A DNA stretch of 64,000 nt from Cyclobacterium salsum. Lineage in GTDB: Bacteria > Bacteroidota > Bacteroidia > Cytophagales > Cyclobacteriaceae. The translations under genes and the position numbers were made by a program. The notes below the pieces were generated by a model. That model was given only the letters and a program-made list of their open reading frames with translations. It did no database searches and was not told the DNA's origin. Positions 56,201-63,583 of this stretch are shown here, one piece after another. Numbering within the stretch: the first letter of the stretch is position 1; each line of letters starts with the position of its first letter. The DNA is taken from NCBI RefSeq assembly GCF_010119245.1, contig NZ_WNKG01000001.1, forward strand, positions 248,001 to 312,000, given 5' to 3'.

Positions 56201-56964
56201 AGAACATCCTGTGTTACATGCACGCAATCTGGGACTACGAGTGCGGGGATCAGCGCTATTTCCGGTTGTACAACGTCGAGGTGCCCTGGGTCGAAATTGA
56301 GGACCATGCGAACCGCCTGTCCACGAGAGTTCACGGTAAGTATGCCATCAATCTAGCCGGACGGGACGATCTCATCCACCTTGAGGGAGAGATATCGCTG
56401 TCACACACTCGAATCGTCTCGAGAAAGCTTTCTCAGGTAGCCGACCTCGACAACCTACTCGGCTATAAAGGTAACTACATGATCTTCCCCGTCAAAGAAC
56501 CCAACCACCTGCACTGGTACATGATGCAGGATTACATAGACCCGCAGACGGGGGGATTACGCGATCCGGATGAGTACGCCAACTACACAACAGAGGATCT
56601 GCTCGACTACGCCTGCTGTCTGAAAAAGACGGGCCTCGATGAGTTCGATGATAGACTAGATCGAATTTTAGACCTTCTCAAGGAACGTAAGGCGACACCT
56701 CGAAAAGAGAGCGAGTTGATCGTTGTGCCTACAGACTCGCTCTACATCGAAGCGCTGCCTGGAAAGCACCCAATTTTGGAAGACTTCAAGCTCGTACACC
56801 GTGCAATCGACGTTAAAAAGGTGCAGGCCGAGGTACGCCGCGAAGAACTCGAAAATGTACGGCTGGCAGCGCGGTTACTCGAGGAAGAGCGTGAAGATCC
56901 GGACATCGACAAGAAGATCGTAATCGAGGGCGGTGATGATATCATCGTTCCGCCTGAGGCATAA
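53230..56964 (+). CDS. Large accessory protein, first gene of a putative toxin module
   Basis: A 1244-aa protein with no signal peptide. Residues 1-150 resemble a transthyretin/carboxypeptidase-regulatory-like beta domain (YKVEGIILVKETQAPIPNLQ; SIRTDSRGAFAFEF). Long helical and coiled-coil stretches follow (for example 185-260 and 860-990) with Ser/Arg-rich linkers near 690. The C-terminal part has a notable VVPTDSLYIEALPGKHPILE, then helices ending EDPDIDKKIVIEGG. I do not recognise the family. The ORF is GC-rich but is preceded by a 35-bp leader that is almost pure A/T, like host leaders. It is followed after 86 bp by the 597-aa putative toxin gene, so a carrier or assembly role for that protein is a reasonable guess. 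Confidence 0.8.
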   Translation: MDMYKVEGIILVKETQAPIPNLQVVLYDLDSRKAKPDLASHLSPPSSRTQSHFWQQLQGDRIGSIRTDSRGAFAFEFDRKDFQAPAQEERPDLLLFVLAPEDTVSEQSSLPRPSPPNERLLYYSYEPITNSGKHESYVIRMSRKRLDELGIPYPSSSSNRAPIDVETIEEDLKKSATRRIGINAALTEQIREKAKPVIALKKKVDDAFTNFSLSSVPDNVRSGPTYLNAEDDLKKQQDQLVNEALIDIPRLEESAGVQRKIKLTLTKAQLEDLGLSLEDDGSVRGEVEASTLLRHVSGNLTSTTLEFSADVLGDCRASLEAERLFREALARCGAPSEDNGSDEPGSEGDGSVDSGDLTTEAFVREHVTRQTRHVTAPEVELAYGVERDGEITATITRPGPADVTAYHDFHDLQIAFDYIWKEAFDGTIMGPLKNLYAEVVRYANQISGLPQEVVKRLEEQVTSVDDMQRLYDDVRLLQELIEDAEETDIEEVDPMPYSVYKLFQYTRIRIEEDDWRQMNDTERDYLRALAKEYLELDSTPGHERPLNAPAIYVRLRNDAVFSLRQARGRIRQEVSSRRPVARRRPTRLSRLRELMIELDERLSERFKFDIFAPNSVNYGIMLTYRQAWTPKDYQVGDLVSTIPLAPKEVRRYSKKRVIKKSRTQKELEDSQSSRRSETSSTARADSEIVKRANNKTSFQQTAEGTLSLGVFEGKFGTQFGIDAEKASSSTKKNFREAVSKAAEEYKQQHRLEVETSTSEEHEFTDSGEISNPNDEITVTYLFYELQRQYEVREQIHRLTPVIMVANEVPEPHEIDEDWLIAHHWILRRVILDDVYLPALDYVTTSFVGDEMALEVMWTNLQRQARLVDDAAEHMNNKSKLAQSAFDELKRLTGLIEDTSHAQHFANVNLAAAFGPFALVGLLGNDNDAAEKREEVAKIAIERADKDEQEASARLSREVTALQKAIDQYTSALREHLDRQTAVTALRIHIKENILCYMHAIWDYECGDQRYFRLYNVEVPWVEIEDHANRLSTRVHGKYAINLAGRDDLIHLEGEISLSHTRIVSRKLSQVADLDNLLGYKGNYMIFPVKEPNHLHWYMMQDYIDPQTGGLRDPDEYANYTTEDLLDYACCLKKTGLDEFDDRLDRILDLLKERKATPRKESELIVVPTDSLYIEALPGKHPILEDFKLVHRAIDVKKVQAEVRREELENVRLAARLLEEEREDPDIDKKIVIEGGDDIIVPPEA

Positions 56965-57050
56965 TTGAAGAAGACTTAAATGTATTGTAGCGTACTGATA
57001 ACCAGTACCCAAGGTTCTATCGCCTGCTACAAGAGACCAGAAGGCAAGCT

Positions 57051-58844
57051 ATGAGAAGAGTCGTTGATGTCATTCATCACCCTGATGGGGCTAAGACCTA
57101 CATCTTTAATGATGGATCCAGAGAATTGCATTTGTCTCCAATCGAAATCGAAGGGCAGGTTCCACGACAGGAGGAAGGTATATCTGAGCCGAGGTCTGTT
57201 CAGAGACCGTACGAACCAGAGCGAGCCACGCATCGGCCTCGCAGCGGAAGAGTCGACCCCCCAGCCGAGCGGTCCACGTCGGCGAGTTTGAGAGAGCGCC
57301 TCGAAACAGCCGAACGGAACCTTCAAGCAGTTCGAGCCGAGCAACGAGCGTCTCGCCGTCGCGAGACGGAGCAACGCCGTGCACGTTTGTTTGCCTCTGA
57401 CCTAATTGACCAAGAGCATCGCCAGCCTTTGGGAATCGACTTCGGCTCCCCGACGATTCCGCGACCCAGGAAGATATCAACGGAGCGTGCAACAGTCATT
57501 CGCTTCGCCGTGACCCTTGGCACAGTGCACGGTCGTCTACAAGCGATGGCCACGCGCGGCGGCCCGCGCCGGATACCCGATCCAGATGCAAACCCACTTG
57601 CAGCCGGATTTGGGGGGAGGCGAATTCCGATGGTGCTTACGCCGCTGGGGCGCGCGATTGAGGCCGGACTGATCGCGGAGACTTCGGGTGGCTCACTTGT
57701 CGTGCCCAGCCTTAGGGGGTTTAATCGTGACATCGCCGAGCTTGATATAGAGTATCCCGGTTTCATCGAAGCCCATGATGCAGCGATGGAACGTTTTCGG
57801 CGAGAGGCATCCTTGGAGCAACTACAAGAGGACCTCTTGGCCAATGCGTTGCTCGCTGTGGAGCTTATTATCTGGTTTGGTCCGGCGGTCGCCCGCGCGG
57901 CCGGCCGCGTGCTCCGCTGGTCTAGAGACATACACGCAGCCTGGCTAAGCAGGCGTGGTTATGGGACTGTTGTTTCAGCGAGCGAGGTGCCTGAAGGTGC
58001 AATCGATGTGACACGGCGCGCGTCTAGTCGGAGCTTCGCAGGCGAGCAAGGTACTGCACTCGCGCGGCGGAGTTCCACTTCTCAGTCCCGCGGGATTGAA
58101 TCTGCTAGCCGGCGGTCTCCTCCACCGCGCGAAACCGGGTCGACGGTGGCGCGTCGCGTGCCTCCGCCTCGGGAATTGGCTCCTGGTGAAGCTCCTGCGG
58201 CTCCAAGAGCACCCATAACTGGGACGTCGCTTGCTCTCCGAGAACCACCCGTCCGGTTGTGGGAGATGTCGACGGGATTGAACAGACACCAAGTCGATGC
58301 AGCGGGTCGCATTCTGGGCCGACGGCTCAATCAGGGAGAAATGGAAGACCTTTTCGGTCGCCTATGGCGAGGCGTAGCAGATCCTAGGGATGTGGCAAAC
58401 CTCAGTCGATTCGTGGACGAAGGGCGGATAACCGTTACAAGAATCGTGGCGCGCGAGGCGTTCGATGCACATAGGCGCCGATTCTGGGCAGCGGTGTGTG
58501 CAAACGCGGCTGCCACTGCAGCACTTGAGCGCGCCGGATTCCAGTTTCGACCGGGGAGAGGCACAGCGCCTTTTGTTCGGATGAGAACGCTCAACGGTGA
58601 AGTGCGTGAGGTGACGATGGACGTGGATCACTTGAGAGAGCTGAATTCGCACCCACACATGGCTGTCCTCGCTCGGAATCTGCGTCTCGCACTCCAAGCG
58701 GAGAATCGGACCATGCTCAACCAACTACACCGTATGTCCCCGTTCTTACGATCTCCCAGGCGGGCCGTATTGAGATCGACCGGTGCGCCTTCCCCTGATG
58801 ATTTCCTAGACCCAGAAGATCTTGAATTTGATCGCATCCCCTAG
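57051..58844 (+). CDS. Putative polymorphic toxin with HNH-like C-terminal domain
   Basis: A 597-aa protein with no signal peptide. The N-terminus starts MRRVVDVIHHPDGAKTYIFN, then an Arg-rich coiled coil (85-130), a hydrophobic stretch near 270-290 and a long Pro/Arg/Ser linker (320-400) typical of the stalk before a toxin tip. The C-terminal 190 residues contain RRRFWAAVCANAAATAALER, then MDVDHLRELNSHP (Asp524, Asp526, His527), NLRLALQAEN and LNQLHR, a pattern like HNH/endonuclease-VII-type nuclease toxins. An AAGG is placed as a Shine-Dalgarno site, unusual for this genome. No immunity gene is recognisable downstream. Toxin function is inference. Confidence 0.7.
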   Translation: MRRVVDVIHHPDGAKTYIFNDGSRELHLSPIEIEGQVPRQEEGISEPRSVQRPYEPERATHRPRSGRVDPPAERSTSASLRERLETAERNLQAVRAEQRASRRRETEQRRARLFASDLIDQEHRQPLGIDFGSPTIPRPRKISTERATVIRFAVTLGTVHGRLQAMATRGGPRRIPDPDANPLAAGFGGRRIPMVLTPLGRAIEAGLIAETSGGSLVVPSLRGFNRDIAELDIEYPGFIEAHDAAMERFRREASLEQLQEDLLANALLAVELIIWFGPAVARAAGRVLRWSRDIHAAWLSRRGYGTVVSASEVPEGAIDVTRRASSRSFAGEQGTALARRSSTSQSRGIESASRRSPPPRETGSTVARRVPPPRELAPGEAPAAPRAPITGTSLALREPPVRLWEMSTGLNRHQVDAAGRILGRRLNQGEMEDLFGRLWRGVADPRDVANLSRFVDEGRITVTRIVAREAFDAHRRRFWAAVCANAAATAALERAGFQFRPGRGTAPFVRMRTLNGEVREVTMDVDHLRELNSHPHMAVLARNLRLALQAENRTMLNQLHRMSPFLRSPRRAVLRSTGAPSPDDFLDPEDLEFDRIP

Positions 58845-58853
58845 ATGGAAGTG

Positions 58854-58917
58854 GCCTAATTCCATCGACAGCCGACCGTCTGATGGCGCGTCCGGCGGCT
58901 GAGCTATTTCGTTAGGT
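58854..58917 (+). other. Integron attC-like recombination site
   Basis: GCCTAAT (58854-58860) and GTTAGGT (58911-58917, fits GTTRRRY) are complementary end boxes. Inside, AGCCG-A-CCG (58870-58878) pairs with CGGCGGCT (58893-58900) leaving one extrahelical A, with unpaired spacers between and a 14-nt centre. A 64-bp length, box order and a position 10 bp after a stop codon all fit an attC. The first box ends in T instead of C, pairing as G-T. Confidence 0.6.
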
Positions 58918-59158
58918 AATGACTTGATAGAAAAATATGAGAATTCCTTTCTTTATTTCCGGTCTAGGGCATCTTGCATTCACATCATACTCGGCTACTT
59001 CGGCCTTGGCGAATTTGATCATATAGTTCATATCATCAATAATTCAGACTCCCTAATGCAAAATGTCGAGATTTCACCTGGTTGTGAGGCAACAGATATC
59101 AGCCATACGGTTAATACCAGAGCAAAGTATTTCTGACTCACAACAAAAACTACGAATA

Positions 59159-59347
59159 CTGTTGGGTTCGATCGAGCCAGGCAAGCTGGCTGACTTTTTC
59201 CTCGTCCGCGGAGACCCCACCGAAGCCATCAAAACGATTGCTCTTGTGGCCCGTGGGGGAACTTTCTATTATCCGGGCGAAGTCTATCCGGAGCTCGGAA
59301 TCAGGTCGTTAACAGGTGTCCCCAAAATAACCCATGAAAAGAATTAG
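59159..59347 (+). pseudogene. C-terminal fragment of an amidohydrolase
   Basis: LLGSIEPGKLADFFLVRGDP and the following VARGGTFYYPGEVYPELGIR are the end of an imidazolonepropionase-like amidohydrolase, where the chain re-enters the beta-sandwich. The metal-binding barrel is missing. The frame can be opened from an ATG at 59063, but residues before 59159 do not resemble the family. The 240 bp between here and the attC-like site are AT-rich with no supported gene. Confidence 0.8.
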
Positions 59348-59369
59348 CAAAAAGAATTCAACGTAGGAA

Positions 59370-60887
59370 ATGATGACGACAGCCTTGATGCAGATAGCAT
59401 TGAACGCGGGTGCGAGGGTCAGCTATTTTGGGGTGATGGAATTTGTCTACTTCGAGGCGGAGACCGGAACCGTTCACACCATGGATGCCGACTGGAATAC
59501 CGTAATGGGCGAACTAGATCCCCTGTCAATACCCGGTGGTCCACCTATGAACCCGGATGGCCTTCTGCCCGACCATAAGCCCAGTGGCCGTACGGCACTC
59601 GTTGGCGGTTTTATGAAAGGCGTTGGAGCTGCACACGAACGGTTTGGCAGTCTCCCTTTCGGTGAGCTCTTTAAACCGGCAATACATGTTGCCGCGGAAG
59701 GATTTCCCGTCGACCGGCGATTGGCAGGTATCTTTAGTATGCGGTCAGATGACCTGGGAAGGCTGCCGGAGACACGGGAGACACTTCTTAAAGAGAACGG
59801 CCAGCCCTATACAGAAGGGGAAATATTCAGACAACCTGCACTGGCGCATACGCTATCTGAATTTGCGGTACAAGGGACCGACTATATGTACAGAGGCCCC
59901 CTGGCCGAAAGGCTGATCACTGCCATCCGGGAAGAAGGAGGAAAGATGACACTCGAAGACCTGGAGGCCTATGAAGTAATCTGGGATGAATCCCTGGTTT
60001 CAACGCTCGGCGGGTACGAGGTTCATGTTATGCCACCGCCCATGCGTGGCGGAACCTTGCTGATCGAGGCACAAAACCTTGCGGAGGTATCCGGTCTGAT
60101 CAACGCACCTCACTGGAGCGAATCCGGCGAATCACTTCGTAAGGCGCTGACCATAGCAGAGATGTTTATCCTCGATTTCATGCCGGAGGAGGCAGTGGAA
60201 GAACTATATCCCGGCCTAAACCGAACAGACAGTGCACGTACCAGTCCCGAATTTGCCCGGGAACTATGGAGCAGGATGGAATCCGGCATTCTGCCATTCA
60301 GTTGGTCGGTGCAGGCCCCGAAGTATTCAGATGTGGTCATTACCGCAGATGAGGAAGGAAACATGGTGGCGATCAGCCATTCTATCAATACCGTATATTG
60401 GGGTAAAACGGCCATCGTGGTTGATGGGATTTCAGTATCAGACCCAGGATCGTTTCAACAGGCGGGAATTGCAAAAGCAGGACCCGGCAAACGGCTTCCC
60501 GGACCTGCACAGGTAGGTCTTTTACTAAAAAACGGTCAGGCCGTGCTTGGGTTTGGATCCATGGGAGGCGGGATGCACCATAGGCCATTTCAGGCACTGC
60601 TCAATTTCGTGCACTTTGGAATGACCGTTGATGAAGCGATTGCTGCACCTGATTTCTTTGTTTCTGGCCGTGAACCTGAAACCAACCAGCTTATAGTACA
60701 TGTACCGGAAGGCCGCTTTCCAAAAGAAGTGCTCCAAGCCACCGGATTTCAACATCGGGAGATTCCTCTCTCAAATGCGGAGGTCAAGGGCAGTGGGGTT
60801 TGGGTGGGAATCAGCCGGGATCCCGAAACCGGTGAGTTAAAAGCCGCTTCCGACCTCCGTAGCAATAGCGCTGCAGTGGCATATTGA
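59370..60887 (+). CDS. Gamma-glutamyltransferase-family protein, 5'-truncated
   Basis: This 505-aa protein matches the gamma-glutamyltransferase family from just inside the large subunit (TALMQIALNAGARVSYFGVM) to the end (LPGPAQVGLLLKNGQAVLGF; FQALLNFVHFGMTVDEAIAA). The usual first 50-60 residues, including signal peptide and the GGNAVDAA-type segment, are absent, and an in-frame TAG lies directly upstream of the ATG, so the protein would stay in the cytoplasm. At the self-cleavage site the catalytic Thr position is Ser (KYSDVVITADEEGN). It may be a diverged amidase-like branch or a decaying gene. Confidence 0.8.
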   Translation: MMTTALMQIALNAGARVSYFGVMEFVYFEAETGTVHTMDADWNTVMGELDPLSIPGGPPMNPDGLLPDHKPSGRTALVGGFMKGVGAAHERFGSLPFGELFKPAIHVAAEGFPVDRRLAGIFSMRSDDLGRLPETRETLLKENGQPYTEGEIFRQPALAHTLSEFAVQGTDYMYRGPLAERLITAIREEGGKMTLEDLEAYEVIWDESLVSTLGGYEVHVMPPPMRGGTLLIEAQNLAEVSGLINAPHWSESGESLRKALTIAEMFILDFMPEEAVEELYPGLNRTDSARTSPEFARELWSRMESGILPFSWSVQAPKYSDVVITADEEGNMVAISHSINTVYWGKTAIVVDGISVSDPGSFQQAGIAKAGPGKRLPGPAQVGLLLKNGQAVLGFGSMGGGMHHRPFQALLNFVHFGMTVDEAIAAPDFFVSGREPETNQLIVHVPEGRFPKEVLQATGFQHREIPLSNAEVKGSGVWVGISRDPETGELKAASDLRSNSAAVAY

Positions 60888-60931
60888 AGGTTTTACCTGT
60901 TAAGCAAAATCAATTACCTAAAACCCTAAAA

Positions 60932-63478
60932 ATGAAAATTATGAGCCGATTAAGGAATTTTGATTTACCTGTCAAAAGTATTGGTTTTAACCTTGGATTT
61001 ACTGCAATCATCAGCCTGACAATTCTGCTGGCGACACTCACCGCCTGCGCTGCGCCTGCCACACAAACTCAACAGTCCCCCGAAGGCAGGGACTTGGCGA
61101 GTGTCGACGGGCAGACTTTCCCGGACCCGCTCGATCTTGCCGCAGCGCATTTGGAGGCGATTGGTGGCCGTGCGGCGGTAGAGGCCGTAAAGGGCTACTA
61201 TGCCACGGGCACCGCCAGGATAGTTGGCAGCCAGGAGGACCATGTAATCGTGAAGGAGTGGGTCCGGCCCGGCGAGGGTTGGCGCATGCGCTGGGATGTG
61301 GACGGGTTTGGTCGTCTGGAGCACGGATTTGACGGACGCATCGCATGGCTAGTCAGGCCGGGCCAACCGGAAGATGCGGTGCGAGACGAGAAGTACAGGG
61401 AAGTGGCCGCATCCCGTGTCTTGCTGCATCCCGAGGTTGACCTTATCGGACACCTTGGTGCTGCGCGCACGATCGGCAGACGTGAGATCGCAGGCCATTC
61501 GACATGGGAGGTGCAGGTCACGGGTCCGGCGGGCTCGGTGCAATCGCGCTTCTACGATGAAGAAACGGGGATGCTCCGCGCCATCGAGCGCGACGAGTTG
61601 TGGACCGGGCAGCTGACCAGCATTCTCACGGTCTACGACGACTGGCAGCCGGTCGATGGTGTGCTGTATCCACACCGCGTGACCCGTATACCCCCAAACG
61701 GGCCCGAGCGCATGAGGGTACTTGAATCGGTGACGACCGAGCAGGTTCCGCCGGACGCTCTCCGGCCGCCTGCGGAGGTCTTGGCCGCGGCTTCGGAGGA
61801 CCGATACGAGGTAGAGGTTGAGCGGGACGTGATGGTGCCCATGCGGGACGGGGTTCGGCTCGCCACCGACATCTATCGCCCGCTCGGTGCGGGGGACCGC
61901 CTGCCGGTCATCCTGATTCGAACCACGTACAACAAGGCCCAGCACGGCCCGGCTCGCGTTTTCGCCGAGCGCGGCTACGTGGTCGTGGTACAGGATGAGC
62001 GCGGAAAGTGGGCCTCAGAAGGCGAATTCGCCTTTCCCTGTAAACAGTCGTCCCGATATGACGGCTACGATATCGTTGAGTGGGTCGCGTCGCAGCCCTG
62101 GTCGAACGGCCGCGTGGGCACCTATGGTTGCTCTCGTCTGGGCGAAAACCAGCTCCTGCTTGCGGCCGAGCGGCACCCCGCTCACGTGGCTATGATACCA
62201 CAGTCCGGGCGCGGAGCAGTGGGCCCCCACTCTTATGGCGGCGCATTTCCACTATCTATGGCTGCGGGCTGGCACCCGCGGGCCGGCACAAAGGACCGCA
62301 CGGACGGTGACGCCCAGATTCCGCTTCCGGAAGGGCTCCATTACCTGCCAACCGTAGACATCATGCAAAACTACGGTGTCGGCCCGACGGACTGGGAGGA
62401 CTTGGTCACGAACCCGATCGAGGATCCGTGGTGGCAAACGCATGGGTACATTACCGAAAGCGACAGTTTCGCCACCCCGGCGCTGATGGTGAATTCATGG
62501 TACGACGAGCAAACACTCCAGCTCTTCAACCTTATGCAGCAGAACGCGGTTGACAAGCGCACCCGTCAGCATCAGTACGTCATCATCTCGCCCATGACGC
62601 ACTGCCGTTCCGAGATGGCGTCAGAGCACACCCGGGTCGGTGAGCTTTACGTCGGAGACGCCCGATTCCCTTACTGGGAGACGTACCTCCGCTGGTTCGA
62701 CTACTGGCTGAGGGGCGTCGACAACGGCGTCACCGGCATACCGCGGGTGCAGTATTACGTCACCGGGGCCAACGAGTGGCGCAGCGCAGACGAGTGGCCG
62801 GTTCCAGGAGTGCGCCCCGCCCAGCTCTACCTGCGCAGCGGTGGTGAGGCCGGCGAGCGGATGGACGACGGCGTGCTGTCGCATCAGCCACCCGAGGCCA
62901 ACCAACCAACAGACCGCTACGTCTACAACCCTGGCAATCCGGTGCCATCGCGCGGCGGTATCCTCTCCGGTGCCTATGATCAATCGGATATAGAGCAGCG
63001 CGCCGATGTGCTTGTCTACTCGACACCACCACTCGATGATCTGCTTGACGTCGTCGGCCCGATGCACGCCACGCTCTATGTCTCCTCCTCCTCGCCCGAT
63101 ACTGACTTCACCGTGAAATTGGTGGACGTCCACCCGGACGGCCAGGCCTTCAATATCCAGGAGGGTATCCTCCGCGCCCGGTACCGTGAAGGTTTCGACC
63201 GGGCCGTCTGGATGGGGCCGGGAGAGGTATACGAGATTAAGGTAGACCTGCACGCCACCGCCCACCGGTTCCTGCCGGGTCATCGGGTACGTGTTGAAGT
63301 CTCCAGCAGCAACTTCCCCGAGTTCGACCGCAACCTGAACACGGGCGGGGACAACGTCACCGAGGCTGAATGGGAGATTGCCGAGAACACGATCCACCAC
63401 TCGCCCACTCATCCGTCGCACCTGCTGCTTCCGGTGGTAGCTGGAGTGGAGAAGGCACAGGCAAATCAAAAAAGGTGA
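60932..63478 (+). CDS. CocE/NonD-family (S15-type) hydrolase lipoprotein
   Basis: An 848-aa protein from the ATG at 60932. The N-terminus is a lipoprotein-like signal (ISLTILLATLTAC). Residues about 65-290 form a beta-rich domain (AAHLEAIGGRAAVEAVKGYY) of the kind seen in outer-membrane-associated hydrolases. The S15-type catalytic domain follows: DGVRLATDIYRP, VVVQDERGKWASEG, GTYGCSRLGENQ with nucleophile Ser401, a WYDEQ Asp and an MTHCRSE His. A C-terminal jelly-roll (LRARYREGFDRAVWMGPGEV) ends the protein. The signal-coding part is AT-rich, the rest GC-rich. Confidence 0.88.
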   Translation: MKIMSRLRNFDLPVKSIGFNLGFTAIISLTILLATLTACAAPATQTQQSPEGRDLASVDGQTFPDPLDLAAAHLEAIGGRAAVEAVKGYYATGTARIVGSQEDHVIVKEWVRPGEGWRMRWDVDGFGRLEHGFDGRIAWLVRPGQPEDAVRDEKYREVAASRVLLHPEVDLIGHLGAARTIGRREIAGHSTWEVQVTGPAGSVQSRFYDEETGMLRAIERDELWTGQLTSILTVYDDWQPVDGVLYPHRVTRIPPNGPERMRVLESVTTEQVPPDALRPPAEVLAAASEDRYEVEVERDVMVPMRDGVRLATDIYRPLGAGDRLPVILIRTTYNKAQHGPARVFAERGYVVVVQDERGKWASEGEFAFPCKQSSRYDGYDIVEWVASQPWSNGRVGTYGCSRLGENQLLLAAERHPAHVAMIPQSGRGAVGPHSYGGAFPLSMAAGWHPRAGTKDRTDGDAQIPLPEGLHYLPTVDIMQNYGVGPTDWEDLVTNPIEDPWWQTHGYITESDSFATPALMVNSWYDEQTLQLFNLMQQNAVDKRTRQHQYVIISPMTHCRSEMASEHTRVGELYVGDARFPYWETYLRWFDYWLRGVDNGVTGIPRVQYYVTGANEWRSADEWPVPGVRPAQLYLRSGGEAGERMDDGVLSHQPPEANQPTDRYVYNPGNPVPSRGGILSGAYDQSDIEQRADVLVYSTPPLDDLLDVVGPMHATLYVSSSSPDTDFTVKLVDVHPDGQAFNIQEGILRARYREGFDRAVWMGPGEVYEIKVDLHATAHRFLPGHRVRVEVSSSNFPEFDRNLNTGGDNVTEAEWEIAENTIHHSPTHPSHLLLPVVAGVEKAQANQKR

Positions 63479-63516
63479 AAATGATGAGCTTATTAAAACT
63501 TAGGCAGAATGTAAAC

Positions 63517-63583
63517 CCATAAAATTCCATGCATATGAAACTACCTACATCTTTTTTCTATCTGATTCTACTGTTCCTGCTTT
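63517..63583 (+). repeat. Leader/signal-peptide repeat, copy 2
   Basis: Second copy of the 52618-52680 leader: CCATAAAATTCCAT, then an ATG at 63535 and coding sequence for MKLPTSFFYLI. Similarity fades once the GC-rich peptidase sequence begins. Confidence 0.75.

Noticed and set aside
56992-57008. GTACTG-ataac-CAGTAC inverted repeat between the two module genes
   Set aside because: Only 6 bp of stem and no T run; too short to call a terminator or recombination site.
58924-59136. 70-aa ORF after the putative toxin gene as an immunity gene
   Set aside because: TTG start, no family resemblance and it runs into the amidohydrolase remnant. It was tempting as an immunity gene, but nothing in the sequence supports it.
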